Shown here: one piece after another, positions 36,506 through 50,558 of the stretch
Layout: every line of letters starts with the position of its first letter
Position numbering within the stretch: position 1 is the stretch's first letter
Assembly (NCBI GenBank): GCA_030141605.1
Contig: JAQGDQ010000086.1
Location: 57,418 to 121,417 of the forward strand
Origin: Tubiluchus corallicola
Lineage: Eukaryota > Priapulida > Priapulimorpha > Priapulimorphida > Tubiluchidae
DNA length: 64,000 nucleotides
Reading direction: 5' to 3'
Notes under the pieces: model-generated
What the model saw: only the letters and a program-made list of their open reading frames with translations
What the model was told of the DNA's origin: nothing
Databases searched by the model: none
Translations under genes and position numbers: made by a program

Positions 36506-39500
36506 ATACTGTTTACCTTTTTACCTATTAATTTTTTGACTTCAAAAAGTATAATAGCTGCGGGTTCATTCTTCTTAAGTAAAATAAATTAGTTTTACAC
36601 TAAAAATTAATTGTGATTAACTTTAATTAATGATGTCACGCACCCGTTTGCACAAGTTGAAGAGCTGCATCTACGAAAACATTTAATGCACGACAAAAAT
36701 TCTAGTAAAAAAATAATCGACGTTTTACAAATTAAAAAAGACGTAAATGAAGAAGGAAACTAGTGAAAAGCAATTTGTGGATTAAATTACGTATAATCCC
36801 GGCCCACTTAAGAATCCAATCACTTGACTACCAATGGCAACACCCGTCACCCTTCCTTCTCGTTCTCTACAGATTTAAACTCTTGAGTTTAATACCTATA
36901 ATTACCCAACCGAAATTGATAGCCCAGAACGAAAAAAAAAATTAATTTTCAATATTTCAGCTTCGCCATCATCTTTCGCGTAATAAGCAGGTTCTTGTAA
37001 TCAAAAGCCGTCATCATAAAACACCGGCTTTGTGTCTGAATGTGCTCATGTGTGAAAGGGGGTCTTGGTGACGTCACATCGACGAGTGGAAAAAGTCGAT
37101 AAAAGACGATTGTAAAGTTGAAATTGAGATTAATGGGGTGTAATAGTTATTCTCATGGGCAGTAGAGCTTCGCGCCATTTACTTATATATAGGTTGTGCA
37201 CTGCATTAGGGAAGTTGATTATATATAGACAGTGTAATACGTATTCCCGTTTCTTGTTACGAGGTGATGCCACATGTTTTTCACATCACATTATTTGAAA
37301 TATTTACAGTACCTGTTAGCAATCCAGGATATTTCTATTAAACTAATAATGCTAAGTTATCTATGAATGCTGACATTATTAAAGTCTGTGATCTGTAATT
37401 TACTTATTTATATCGGCAAGACACGAAACCTTCGTTAATTCAACATCGGCGGTGAGCTGCTCTACCCCTTAATAAGCTTATTTTATCTGACATAAATATA
37501 ATCGGCCACCTGATTCACTGCACTGATCAACTAAGCAATTTCATTCCAGGGCGAAGAGGACAATAAAACCTGTTCAGTGGTTCTAAGCAGGAGAGACGTA
37601 GTTTAAGACTTTTCAATACACCGTTTTGGCGGCGTTTCAAACAGCAACGGAGCTCAGATTATGGAAGCTTACGGAGCACCCAATCTGTTCCCGAACTGGA
37701 AAACTATTTACTCTTTTTGAGATCGGTAAATTGGGTTGTTGCCCGGGCAACAAGAAGTTGTAGCCTGTCATTGTTCGGGCAAGCAAATAAAGGTACGAAC
37801 CTACACTTGATAATACAGTCTTGAACAAGTTTAAAGGAAATTGGTGACAATAGATTGACAATAGCTAGGAATGATTGCCCTTCTTGTAAGAAACGCCTTT
37901 GAAGAAGCGCTCATAGAGGCGTTATGCGACAGTAAAAAATAGTAATTTGTATGTAAATGTAGTGATACATGTATTGGATTAATTTATTTACTATGAAGAA
38001 TTCAGCATCTTAAAAGACTAGTCTAGATTTAATCCATGTACGCGCAACACTACTTATCTATAGATTGTTTCTGGAAAACAAAGACATTACGCTAATTATT
38101 AATTTCGTCAACACCGTGAAATGCGTAATGCTACGCACCTTTTCACACTTTTTTTAAATTGCACATAAAGTGCACAGAATCAAACTTGTCACATCCGCTG
38201 CGCAAGAATTTCATTTTATCCAAATCAAGTCTTTGTGTACGTGCTACGGATTTGCATGTTGTGTCCGTTGGCGATATGTGATTAGCGTATGAATAGTTGT
38301 AACGGTCGTTTGTCTATGGGCCTTAAGCGTATTTACAAATCACTCCAAAACACCTGCCGTCTATTGGGTACCTTTATCGGAACGTAATTCCGCCCCAGGG
38401 CGGCGCTAAAATAATGCATTGCTCTTCTGTACTGCAGTAGACTCTGGACATACTAAACTAAAAAGGGAAAAGTAGGGTAGGGGAACGTGAGGAAAAGGTT
38501 GTGATTTGTAAATTAATGTGTAATGTGTAATTTGTAAGCGCAGGCTATCAATGAAGTTTAATGAATAGTGAATAACAAAATTTAACGAATAATTCGTGTA
38601 TCAATTAATTAACGAATAGTCTAACAAAAGCGAAATGTTAGTAAGGCAACCACAACATTAGTAGATTGATGCTTTTAATAGTATATTCTTTCTTCAGTTG
38701 CGCTAAAACAGTAACACAGGTCACATTGCAGCCTTGTTTTACTAAAAGCTTTGTGTTTTATATACCCTGTTGGTCGCCATGCTTTTTAGGTCATATTAGA
38801 ATCAGCGAGATATATGTAAAACAACATCTTGTGAAACCAATTCTGGCGTTTTAGTTCCGAAACGGCGTGATTTTTGTATCACGATAATCACGATAATTGT
38901 CTCCCAAATCTCTCCTTATTTTTTCAATGTCAAACAACATAATTTCCTCTGTCATTCAGTACTGGAATGGCTGATTACGATAAAAATCATGGAACAAAAT
39001 GCAATTTCGCATTCCAGGCCTACATCTATATAAAATGATCATTCCGCGAACACAATGGCAACAAGCTGGGGAGGATTTCGACAGAGAAATTACTGTACTA
39101 CTAATAATAACAATAATTACCAAACCTGCAGCCGAAGGTCAGCGGACGAAATTTGCAACTATTAAAGGATGATAATCATGTTTTGAAATAATTACTGATA
39201 GTATAATTGCAGAAACTAGTGTCGCTTTTGATTTGTAATGGTGAAAAAAATAAAAGTTCCACTCGGCCAGAAGTAAATTAAAAAATGTGGATAAAGGGAA
39301 TGCGTGCAGACCTGTTAACCAAGATGATAACACTAAACCTATGCGGCTGGAGAGCGAACAGTCCTTAAAAAAGTAAACGCAATACGCAAATCCTAAGAAA
39401 TTTCATGTGTACAATACTGTAGATAGTGTAAAACAGTGAGTGCATGCATCAAGCTGTAAAGTCTGAATTCGCAAATAGAAATAAGCGGTTATAAAATAAG

Positions 39501-39973
39501 TACATTTATAAAATAACAAACGGATTAACAAATAAATGAATGAGTGAATGAACAAATAAAATGATTGAAATAAATAAATACATAAAACGGTATGCCTGTA
39601 TAAAAATAAGCGAGTGTGTGATATAAGCTTTGTTCTTATAAATATACAATATACACTGTATATCAGCCGATTAATCACCCTAAATATCTAAAATCTCACA
39701 GAAATTTCTTGAATTTGAATGTAAAGTCTACCATACCGTTTTTTCATTGGACCAAATACAGAACATGAAAATCTCTAGCCCACTGAGTGGCCTATAACTA
39801 TAATTATCGAGGCAGCTCGCGCGAAACATAATTATTGCGGCTCAAAACTGACAAAAGTAATGATCAACTTACAAATTTTTGTGTTATTGGCTCTTTGCGC
39901 GAATTCCTAAAATTTTCGTTCCACATGCAGGAATTTACCAACGCACAATTCACAGTTTTACTCACGTAAACCG

Positions 39974-40648
39974 TTGTTTAGTCCAGCGTATGTGCTTGAT
40001 ATTCTATCAAAAAAACCTTTGAACTATAATCGGCAATTTCAGTTGTGTAATTTAGCAGCAGCTGCTGCCGGAGTACGTACGACACCTGCTACTGAAGCAG
40101 CATCCGCAAAAGTTGACAGAAATAGTATCATCGCGACATCTACAGTGAGTAATCAGAAACAAGAATCATCTGAAACATTGTTTCATGGGTCCATTGTAAC
40201 GGGCTAAGAAACAGATCTTTGAGCACTTCCATCGATAGTATTGTCGCAACGTTTGCAAGCAATGATTTAGCTTATTAGTGTTTAGATGTTTTTATTACTA
40301 AAAATAGATATTTTTAGACATTTAGATTAGATAGTATTATTACCTAAATTAATTATTTGTTACCATAAATGATTTATCTGGTAACTTATTTGTTACCTAA
40401 GCACAATTCTCGTTGGCACAATCTTTGCAAGCAGCTGATGTAACCCCTACCTCTTTGCCGTACTGAGCGTTTAAAAATAGTTTTATATTATATGCACTTT
40501 TTAATTATCAAAGTTTATTACTACTATATAAATTAACCTTACCATAACTTGTCTTTATAATGTAATGTAGTTTAATTGTATTTTAAACTTCAGTGTATCG
40601 TAATTAATGTAATGTAATTTAACCTTCAGATTACGAGATTTTAATAAA
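39974..40648 (+). other. Possible 3' end of an unidentified + strand transcript
   Basis: A 77-codon open frame (39974-40207) contains an acceptor-like TTTCAG followed by an Ala/Thr/Ser-rich stretch. AATAAA lies downstream at 40643-40648. None of the residues match a family I know. It may be chance or a repeat tail. The spot would be convergent with the 3' end of PPM1G. Confidence 0.15.
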
Positions 40649-40852
40649 CTTATTTATAACTTATCATTGTTGTCTAGTCCATTACCAAGTTTATTCATCA
40701 GTTGACAGGGCTGAACCTCGCCCTTTTTCCTCTGCTGGTGATACATGTCACATATGTAATGTGCATCCATATAAGGTAATGCAAAATTGTGTTTTTCATA
40801 CTACGTTACTTTATTAAAATATCTAGAAATAAAAAGGTTGTATAATCATATT

Positions 40853-40858
40853 TTTATT
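40853..40858 (-). terminator. Candidate poly(A) signal of PPM1G
   Basis: TTTATT on the + strand (AATAAA on minus) is the first such hexamer I see past the PPM1G stop, giving a 3' UTR of about 1.05 kb. A second copy lies at 40810-40815. Confidence 0.4.
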
Positions 40859-41901
40859 TGACATCACATTTTATATACAAATTGTGAGAAACCTGTTTAC
40901 AAGTTAGTAACTAAAAATCTTGATGCATGACTGAATTCATGCTCCTCTTCAAAATATTGAAATTTCCTACAAATGCAAAAATCTTTTATGTATTTAAAGG
41001 CTCATTTTACTAACTACAAAATAATTTTTTCATAGAAAACACGTGCCCATTAATTATCAACAATTTGTCTTGCACATTAATCATTTAACGGTCAACTCAA
41101 ATCTTGACCATAGTAAAAGGGTTACTAAATTTCATGTGTAGGACATACACAAATAACTGATGATATGTAGAAATTTCCATGACAACACTATGCCAAGAAA
41201 CACATCTGACTGAATACTAAGAGTTCTATAAGTGAAGCTCACACATAACAGTAACATAATTTGTTATTGGATCTAGAATACAGATTTCAGACAGCCATCT
41301 TCAGCGATGATTATATTCACAAGAACAAACATTTCACTTTGAAATATCACAGCACTTATTGTGCCAACACATTTGAAATTAGTTTTATGCTACTATTTCT
41401 GTTGCAATCACCACTGCACGTTTCACTGTGTCGGCATTCATTCATGTTTCAAGTTCTATAATTTGCAGTTTCAGACGGCATCTAAATAAGCCAGCCAGAG
41501 AATGCTATATACATCTCCAATATGTAATGTTAATAGAAGAAAAGTTCCCAGATTTCACAAGTTTGTATTTTTTAGAAACAAATTTCCTGTATGTTTTAGA
41601 CACTTTAGAAATAAACACATATGATTATTAAAAGAAATTTGAGATGAGTCTGCATAAAACGTAAATCTCTTATCTAAACGTATATATTTTCTGATATAAA
41701 TCTGACCACTTTCAATGTTACTCCAAGAAGATCATATGCCACTGATTCTACAGGCGAATATAAACGAATGGCCACAATTTTTAGCCAGTTTCATCACAAT
41801 GATAAAATTATGTACACTCAGTGTTCATTCATCACAATAAAAATGGAGTACGACGTTTATAATATATACAGTACAATGGCTTAGTGGTAACTAAACCTCC
41901 G

Positions 41902-42402
41902 TTACTGAGAATCCTCAACTACCATACTCGTAGAATCCGCATCCAAGATGCAAGAATCGTCTTTCACTTTGGAAACGACAGGAGCATCGCCTATTACAGA
42001 ATCGCCCATCGCAGCATCACTTCCTAAACTGTCAGGAACTTGCGCATTATTAACCAGTGATTCGTCATTACTATCACTCTGTTTCAGTTCGTCAAACATT
42101 CCAGAAAATGTATTGGGTTGATTTTTCACCAGGGCTGGAGTCTGATCTGTCGTCATGGAAACCGGCGACTTTTCTGATTGTTCGCTGACCATATTTTCCC
42201 GTGGCGCATCACCAATGCCAGTGTCCACTTTGCACTTTTTGGAGGAATTCGGGATAAATAACTCGCAGTCGTCGCACGGTCGCTTGGTGCGACGCGAGGC
42301 CGCAACCATAAACTCTGGTTTGAACTTGACAATAATGCAAGTCATATTGTCGCATCCAGTTCCATCTCCTGTTGTGTCTGGGGCAATGCACATGTCAAAC
42401 AA
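41902..42402 (-). CDS. PPM1G: PPM1G exon 11 (residues 579-744), last catalytic motif and tail
   Basis: Encodes [20 protein letters not shown] and TCIIVKFKP, closing the PP2C fold, then a 137-residue Ser/Asp-rich tail with basic RRTKRP and KKCK patches that may act in nuclear import. Acceptor TTATGTTTCAG; stop TAA at 41904-41902. Confidence 0.95.
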   Translation of the reverse strand: MFDMCIAPDTTGDGTGCDNMTCIIVKFKPEFMVAASRRTKRPCDDCELFIPNSSKKCKVDTGIGDAPRENMVSEQSEKSPVSMTTDQTPALVKNQPNTFSGMFDELKQSDSNDESLVNNAQVPDSLGSDAAMGDSVIGDAPVVSKVKDDSCILDADSTSMVVEDSQ

Positions 42403-45400
42403 CTGAAACATAAAAAAAACATTTAATATGTACCTTAAATACCTGTGAAAAATTTGAATTTAACTCAAAGCCCTAGGAGTTGAGTAATAATCGAAAAACT
42501 GACCAATGTCCAGTGACCTAGACCATTTGACCCGAGATCCCTGGCCCCACACCAATGTTAGTTCCCCTCCGTCAGGTGTCTACCCTGCAAGTTTTGTGAC
42601 TCTAGCTGTTTTAGTTTTGAGGTTATTATGATTTCAAAATTGGAGAAATAATATTAATAATAAATGGATGATTTCTCAATTATATGCTGTTATGTTAAGC
42701 TGGTAGTAAAACTGATGCAAAAAAACTAAAGGCACTTTGTTATTCTTCCTACTCGTATATACCACATGCTAAACATCACTAAAGCTTAAATTTTACCATT
42801 GCAAATTCTGTCAGAATGCATTAGGTAAATCCCAGAAAAAAGTTGTACTGCATCATAAAGTTTAATGCCACTCAGCAAAGTTTAATGCTGCAGTAGCTAA
42901 AATGATAACTTTGCATTAGTGACCTAACTGTCAATCACATTCTTGCCTAGTTTAGCAGAACGACCCTCTCAAGCAAAATTATTAATTATTATTATTATTA
43001 TAAATTTATTATTAAACTGGTAAAAACTCTATATTCTAAACAAATCGAGAACTATGTTAATTTTTTTAACAATATCATCAATATATGACAACTAAAAAGA
43101 TCTTCACGAAGCCAAATAAGGACACGTTTACATAGTTTCAAACTATTATGCACTTTTACCAGATAGTGACAGATGTAGTTCAATAAATGCCAGACAGTTC
43201 ACACAGATAGGTGTGCATGTAAGAGAAAAAAATGACAGCAAACAGGTGTTTAACTGTGTGGAAGGCAAAAATATTTTTGAGTCAACAATAAAATAATAGC
43301 CTATCATTTACAGTATTATGAAAACACTGCTCAATGAACTGCCAGAAGTAACTGCACATACTGAAACTGTATGTTTTAACACTTACACTTTCACATACAG
43401 AAGATAACACTTCAGGATTGCTTTCAAATTTTTCCCTGACGTATGTTATACATTCTTTACTGCTCAGCGAGTTCCTATAAATGAAATAAAAACATAGTGC
43501 AATGAAGGTAAGTTTGTAAAAATTCTGTGGATTAACATTTTTGCAATTCACTTCTTTTGAAATCAATTTTTTGTTTTTAGCGAATAGCAGTGATCTAGTT
43601 TATCCAAAAGAGTACCCCTATGAAAGAGTAGTGCATACAAATGATCAATGGCATTTATGATCAATTTTCTACTCTACTTGAAAATGAGATCACTATCACC
43701 AACGTGTTAAATAATGCATAGGCCATATCTAGTAGTGCTGATCCAGATTTCTGATTCGTATCCGGAAATGGTGACATTCGCGAGATTTTGCAGGTTTTCA
43801 TGTCCGATGTTATCCAGTAGTTATGAAAATTTCATATTCGCAAATATCACCAAAAAACTTAGAGATCGTTTTAGCCCATGTCTGTGTTTCCAAGATGAAA
43901 ATTTTACACATGCCTTTTTTCGTTTGTGTGTGGTAATATGGTGTATCTTATGGTTAGGTCCTATAAGATGATAGATTAAATGAAAACGTTCTAAAGCTTG
44001 CAATTATTTACAAATTTTTCATTATCCGAACTGATCCGCATATTCAATCCAAATTTAGGTAACCTATTCATTTATAATCCGAATCCGGAAGTCAATTGGA
44101 GGAAATAAACAATGATATTCGGCATTCGCTATCCGGCAAAAAAGTGTATCCGGAGCAACACCTAATATCTAGCTTCAGTAAACAATGCTAAGCAAAGTTA
44201 GGCTAGAATCATTACAGTTCAAAGGACATAAAGGCTTTATATAGTCATATGAAAGAAGAATGCATAATCATTTTAGTAAAAAAGATCACAAAACTACAGA
44301 TTCCAAAATAGCATCATTCCAGATTCTAGATTCCATTATTTGAGAAAATAAAAATGCCAAGTGTCACTAAGGAATGATTATACTTCCTACATCTTACCAA
44401 ATTCCATCGCAAGCAATGACAATAAATTCATCATCATCCTCTATGGTAAGAGTGCGAATATCTGGCAGTGCAGTTATCATCTGATCTTTAGCTGATAACT
44501 TTCTGCTTCGTTTGTATGCATGATCACCTAAAATGATTGCAATCACAGACAACATCAGCACAATTCAAGACACTTTCAGTACAAAAGCAATCCGGCTTGC
44601 TAAAGTTAAGACTGTGCATGTTCGTAGAAAATATCAATTTATCTGTTTACGAAAGACAAGTATGTCCATAAACATATAGATATTCTAAAAGATTACATAA
44701 TAATATGTGCTTTCTTATTATTACAGTGAATGCAAAAAGCAAACAAACTAATTTCTCGGGCTTTGCTGGCTACTATCTATCAACAAGCACTGAACTACCT
44801 CAAAGCAATTTTTTAATAAATTTGCATGATCCCCAGAATGAGATGAGTAAACTGAAAATCGTTTACCAGTTCATCACACAATACGTTTTCAAGATAGATC
44901 AAGTGTTACAATAAATTGAACCCGTGAAATTTGTATCACGCATGAAAAAAGGAAGACAGATCTCTGTTTACTCTGGCAATCTTCAATCGCAGTGCACTTT
45001 TTTTGCCTTCACTACTATTCTGCAGTTGCAAGGAAAAGAAAAGAGAAGTGTTAGGTTCAGTTATAAAAGCTGTGAGGCTTACAAAGGCTGCAACCCGAGA
45101 CTGCTACGTACGTCCTCACTCCTTAGTGGCACTGACTGATGCTCACCTGAACCTTTCTACGGACACCAAACTATAATATGATACTAAAAACTAAACATTT
45201 TCACCGTTTAAAATGACTGATGCATTTAGTATTTCAATACTGGATTAAAGTCAAGTGTTTGCCATTTACCAAGCAAGTCTTGAATATAATAGTTATCTGT
45301 AAGGTACTTACCAATTGCTCTTGATAAATTCAAACCTCCATTGACTCTGCCTTCTGCTGTCACCCTGCCGCCAGCTTTTCTAATTCTAGTCTGAAAATAA

Positions 45401-48400
45401 TTCTTGAATCAACATTCCCTTCCATCAGCAATAGTATGAATTTGCACAGGACAATAAAATTGTGAGTTAAATAACACTTCTCAACATACAAAAAATCATT
45501 TTGTCAAAAAATGTATAAAATTTTAAAGCAGTATCACAAAACTGCTCAATTATCAAAAGGCAAGAAATTAATGTGTAAATTTAGCAAGTTTTGGGTTAAA
45601 GGGGAAATTGAAAGGAGAACAATATCCTGAATGAATTTAATTAACTAATGTAGTCTAAAGAAAAAATGAAGTCCCCAGAAAAGGACTTAGGTAAAGTAAA
45701 ACTTTATTCCCCATTAAGTACAGCTTTTTTTCTTGAAATCTGCAAAGGCATGTTGTAACGTTGGTGTCAACTCATAAATCATCACTTGAATTTCGTAGTA
45801 AATTTATGAGTTGACGCCAACTCATATATATATATATATATACATATGTATATATATATATATATATGTATATATAAATCCAGACTCTATTAAAATGAAA
45901 TGCTTAAAATATTACGAGGTCCAGAAGCAAGCGGAGAACTATCTGTACCAAAACGCATCTTAAATACTTCTGAAAAATACCTTTTCAGTTTCATCTTCTG
46001 GCTTATGATCTGAAGACATCTCGATTACGTCGCCATTTCGACAGACGACGCAACGGCTATCTCCTGCATTCGCCACGTACAGCTCCCGCCCCCGCAACAG
46101 CACGACGACAGCAGTACACCCGCTGTCATATCCAGGCTACAAAAAGAAAATAAATTTACAAAAAAATTAAGAGTTTGCGTTGTATTTATAAATTAAAAAA
46201 ACAGAAGATACTTTGTTTAGATTTCTTTTTTATAACTCGTTAGGTATATTGCCCTAGTTTCAATTCTTATCTCTTTTTTATATCAACACATTAGCATATA
46301 TTGTGACTTTTAGATGTCTCAAACAGACCTAGATATTTGAAAAGAAACTTGCAGTATTTTGAAAAACTTGAATTCGGCAGAATTATACTATTACTTTATA
46401 TACTCAGTTAGTTACCAAACCACTAAGTACTAGAGAAATTCATTATACCCAACATTCTTTACTCCTGTAACCAGATATTCGAAAAATCACTTATCCAAAC
46501 ATGCCCTAATCACTATTACTATAGTTTTGATTCGCTTGTTTCAGGTAATTGATTAAATAAACCTAATTAATGGCTGAACAGTGAAGCACAAGTGGGAAAA
46601 TTTTTCTAAAGACTGGAGTGTTTCCCATGAGTCTTGAACCCGCTTGTGAAAGCAAAAACTGAAATACAGCACTGTCAAAACAAAGCTCTATAAATTTTAA
46701 ATTCACAATTTCAAATTTTAAAATTATCACTTTGCAAGGGCACGACTCCATGAGATTGCCCTCAACTCTTTGACCACCTATTACACTAAAAATTTGAGAA
46801 ATTAACTTTTGTACTTCTACTAAGTACAAATAAAGCTACTCACCTCTTCTTTATCAGACACAAAGAAACCATTGTCCACTAATTCTCCATTCTCCTCTTC
46901 TTCGCATTCATCTTCCGCCTCTTCTTCACCAACATCTTCTTCAGAATCATCTTCTTCATCCCTATAACAATTTTAGTAAAATGTCTGTTAGCATGGACTT
47001 CATAGGCTAAACCAGGTGTAAACACAGATTAGTCATGATCACTTGTAATGTTCGTTAACTTTCAAAACATTCCGAGCGATATCATACAGATCACTAGTAT
47101 ATATATATATAAGAACATATATACATGCCACTTGCAGACCCAAATACACTACCAGTTCTCAATGCAGAATTAGAATTGAACATAATTTAAAGTTATGTTA
47201 CATCCTAAATCATTTCCAACAGGCCACACGTATTACATTAGGATACACAATAGTCAATAGTAATCATTATAATGATTACAATTAGCTACAACAGTTATTA
47301 CATTTCGTCATCTTCGTCATCATCCCCTTCATCATCATCATCATCATCGTCGTCATCTTCTTCTTCAAGGTTACCAACATATTCTTCATCCTCTCCTTCG
47401 TCCTCTGCTCCACCCTCTTCTTCAATGGCTTTGGTTAGCATTTCCCGGATGGTGTCAGCTGCTGTTTTGTCTTTTGGAGGGAAAGTATCAGCATTTGATG
47501 ATGACCCTTAAAAAGAGAATTGCATTTGCAGGAACTAGAGTGATTCTATTGTACAAAAGTGATGGCAAAAATTATCAATGTGACTACCACTAATTAAATG
47601 CTATAACAATAAGTTATACAACTGACTTGGAGTGAAAACTAATTTATTAAAAGAAATCAAAGCAAAATCAAAAGGGCAATGGCTGAGCATAAACACAAAC
47701 AGTTTTACTAAACAGTTCACTAAATGGAAAATGAAGTTCGGCAAACCGCAAAAACAAATGATAGCAACATTTTTGCAAGACAAACCTCTACAAATCAAGA
47801 TCAAGAAAAACATATTCCACGTCTGTGTTCTTATTTAAAGAAACTGCTTAACTGCATTTAATTGTTGTACCATGTAGTTATTGCTCAGTTACACATGTAT
47901 CTAACGCCAAATACATAAAACCAGCATTTACTCACCCATAATGAATTTATTTTACACCCGATGAAGATTATCATTTATTTTTAATTACCGTATATACTTA
48001 TGAACAAGTCGATGTGCATTTTAGGACCAAAAATTGCATCATTTTGTATATTACCTGTGTACAAGTCGACCCTAAAATATTAAGATCTTCCAGAGTAAAT
48101 GATGTGGTTCATCACCTTCCCATTTGAAGAAAAAAATAATTTACTAAAATTAATACCTCTGGGTAGTTGCGTTTTATATACACGTGTATGCTGGTAATCG
48201 ATATTTTGCCAATAAAACACGCATATACAAGCTCAGTGTAAAACTTCCCATGGAAGCCGACAGGCGGCAGCACCTGCACAACATTGGCGGTTTCCTTATT
48301 CTGATCGAGTGCTCCGTCGCTAGTTTATTTACTGGTAATATATAAATTTTAACTTAATTTCACATACGTTAAAATAAATGACTGTAATATTTGTTAATTT

Positions 48401-50525
48401 TGTGAAGTAATGTAAAGGTGTGAACATTCTCTGATGTGAAGTATCACAGTATGAAGGTTCATTCAGTCCAGTGTATAATGAAGAATTATTTCTTTAAATA
48501 TTCGTATTGTAGACGACTCTTTAGCGACATTTCGCAAAAACATATCTTAAGTATAAGTCGACCCCAAAAATTTCACCTTAAAATCACCGCCCAAAAATTC
48601 GACTTGTACGTAAGTATATACGGTACTTATATGAGGTTATGTGGAGTCACGTATTTTAAACTTGTCTGTCATTATTACTATGAGTAGAGACAAGCAATGC
48701 TTCGTGTAACACAAATTCAGACTAATTCAATTTAAAAAAAACAAATACTATATCAAAAAACCAAAAAGCCAAACAGATGACATGCTGTTGAATTACAGTA
48801 CACTGGGTTTACAAACTGTTGTGCTAGCTCAGAGAAAATCCATGAAATGCTGTTGCAAGATAGAATTTAATGACTTTTCTTATCAACTAATCTACTAGTA
48901 CTACTCATATAACAATTGTTTATGATTATATCTTATTACCTGACTCTTCAGCTTGAGTGATATCAGTCTCAATTGTGCCATCGGTGGATGAAGTACACTC
49001 GTCCGTTTTGTGAGAAGTGACAGCGTCACCGGATTCGCAAGGAATTGCCATATCTTGGGGAGATGAATTAGCATCGGCCTTTAGCATGTCAAGTTCACTA
49101 GGCTTAATTTTTTGTACTTCTACATCAGACTGATCGTTATTTTCGATGCTAGATGGATTCTCGTCTTTGTTTTCAGTACTAGGTGGCAGTGCCACTTCAC
49201 CGGGCTCATTTTTATTTTCCGCCACTTTTGTTTCTGCAACTTCTGTCTCTGTATTTTTACTGTTAACAACAGACTTTTTACCCTTTCCACCTTTCCCCTT
49301 TGATTGAAGAATTTCTGTTTCTATGTCCTGTTCATTCTCTATACAGTTATGATTAGTTCTAGTTTTCTTTCCACTAAGATTTGGAGATCTGAAAATGTTA
49401 GGTTTACGTAAGTGCATGCGTTTCTTGTCAGGAGCTTGATCTAACGCATGACCATATCGAGCCATCAGTTCTTCTATTGGCATGGTGGCTTCTTCATATA
49501 ACATGGCTGCGTCATTTTCATCTTCTAAAAAATAAAATGCGAAAAAATGGAACGAAACAATAGTAAAACATTGTACATTCTAAAATTGTTTTACAGACTA
49601 GCTATTTCACTAAACATGACAGTTACATTCATTTGTTTATATTATAACACCTAGACGTCTTCTGTCATCCTTACCTGAATCCATGGAAGCTTCCTCTACA
49701 CCTGCTAGAGCTTTTAAATCGCGTATGACGTCTGGCTTGATCAAGGTCGCGTCAAAGCCGAGAAAGGCATCCTCTAAAGCCTGTCCCAGATTACCCTGCT
49801 TAAATGCTTCAGTGTTTTTCAGAAACTCTGGGAAATACATAGCGCAGTACTGAGCAACTTCTGCGCCTGCAAGAAAATTTCTGGAAATTACAGAGATTTA
49901 ACAACAAGCTTTAGATAATTAATAACAAAACCAGAAGCTAAATACTAAAACAGTTATGATACGTGCACAGGCATGTGACAATTCAAGTGGCGCAGTGCAT
50001 CTCTCTGCTATTTTACAATTACATCATGATTCATACTCTTAGGCTACAGCTCAGCTGAAGATTATGTATTTAAGACAAACAGAATGTGCTTTTTGTGTGT
50101 CCCCTATTTGCTAGTAAAGTAAATGGTACTCGCCAACATTATAGTACTATACATAATAGTACTTTTTGATGCAAAGCCTAGGTTACTCACTTGAGATCGG
50201 TTTGCTGCGAAATTCATACCGTCAAAAGTATTTGAAAGTTCCTAACACTATATTGTGGCCCTTTTAGATATTTATACTTTTTTTCTCAGCTTGAGTCGAA
50301 ATATTGCATTATTTATATTCGCATGTATTATTAAGTAAGACTGTTTATATTGTTTGTCTACAGCAGATGTAATAATTGCAAAAGTACGTTATATATATAA
50401 TATTATTTAGTATGCTTCGCATACTTTGATAAACTTACATGTGTTTTGTACTAACGAAATTTCTCTTATAGAATAGAACTTCATATGGACTGTATTATTT
50501 ACAACAATTTTACGGTCAAAAAACA

Positions 50526-50558
<33 letters not shown>

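Larger units (their letters stand above)
9119..39973. other. Gene desert of about 31 kb
   Basis: I find no exon series, no conserved domain and no functional RNA gene. Open frames here are short, scattered on both strands and often made by microsatellites. Contents worth noting: a 42-bp minisatellite (10001), simple repeats (10988, 14681, 15258, 16469, 20807, 22647, 28597, 34421), tandem duplications (11077, 35614), a tRNA-like SINE relic (36432), and a perfect TGACGTCA palindrome (37069-37076) in a mildly GC-richer patch. Distal regulatory DNA or introns of an unseen long gene cannot be excluded. Confidence 0.55.

Noticed and set aside
47272-47511. Plus-strand Ser-rich frame
   Set aside because: Antisense of the Asp/Glu-rich PPM1G exon 5.
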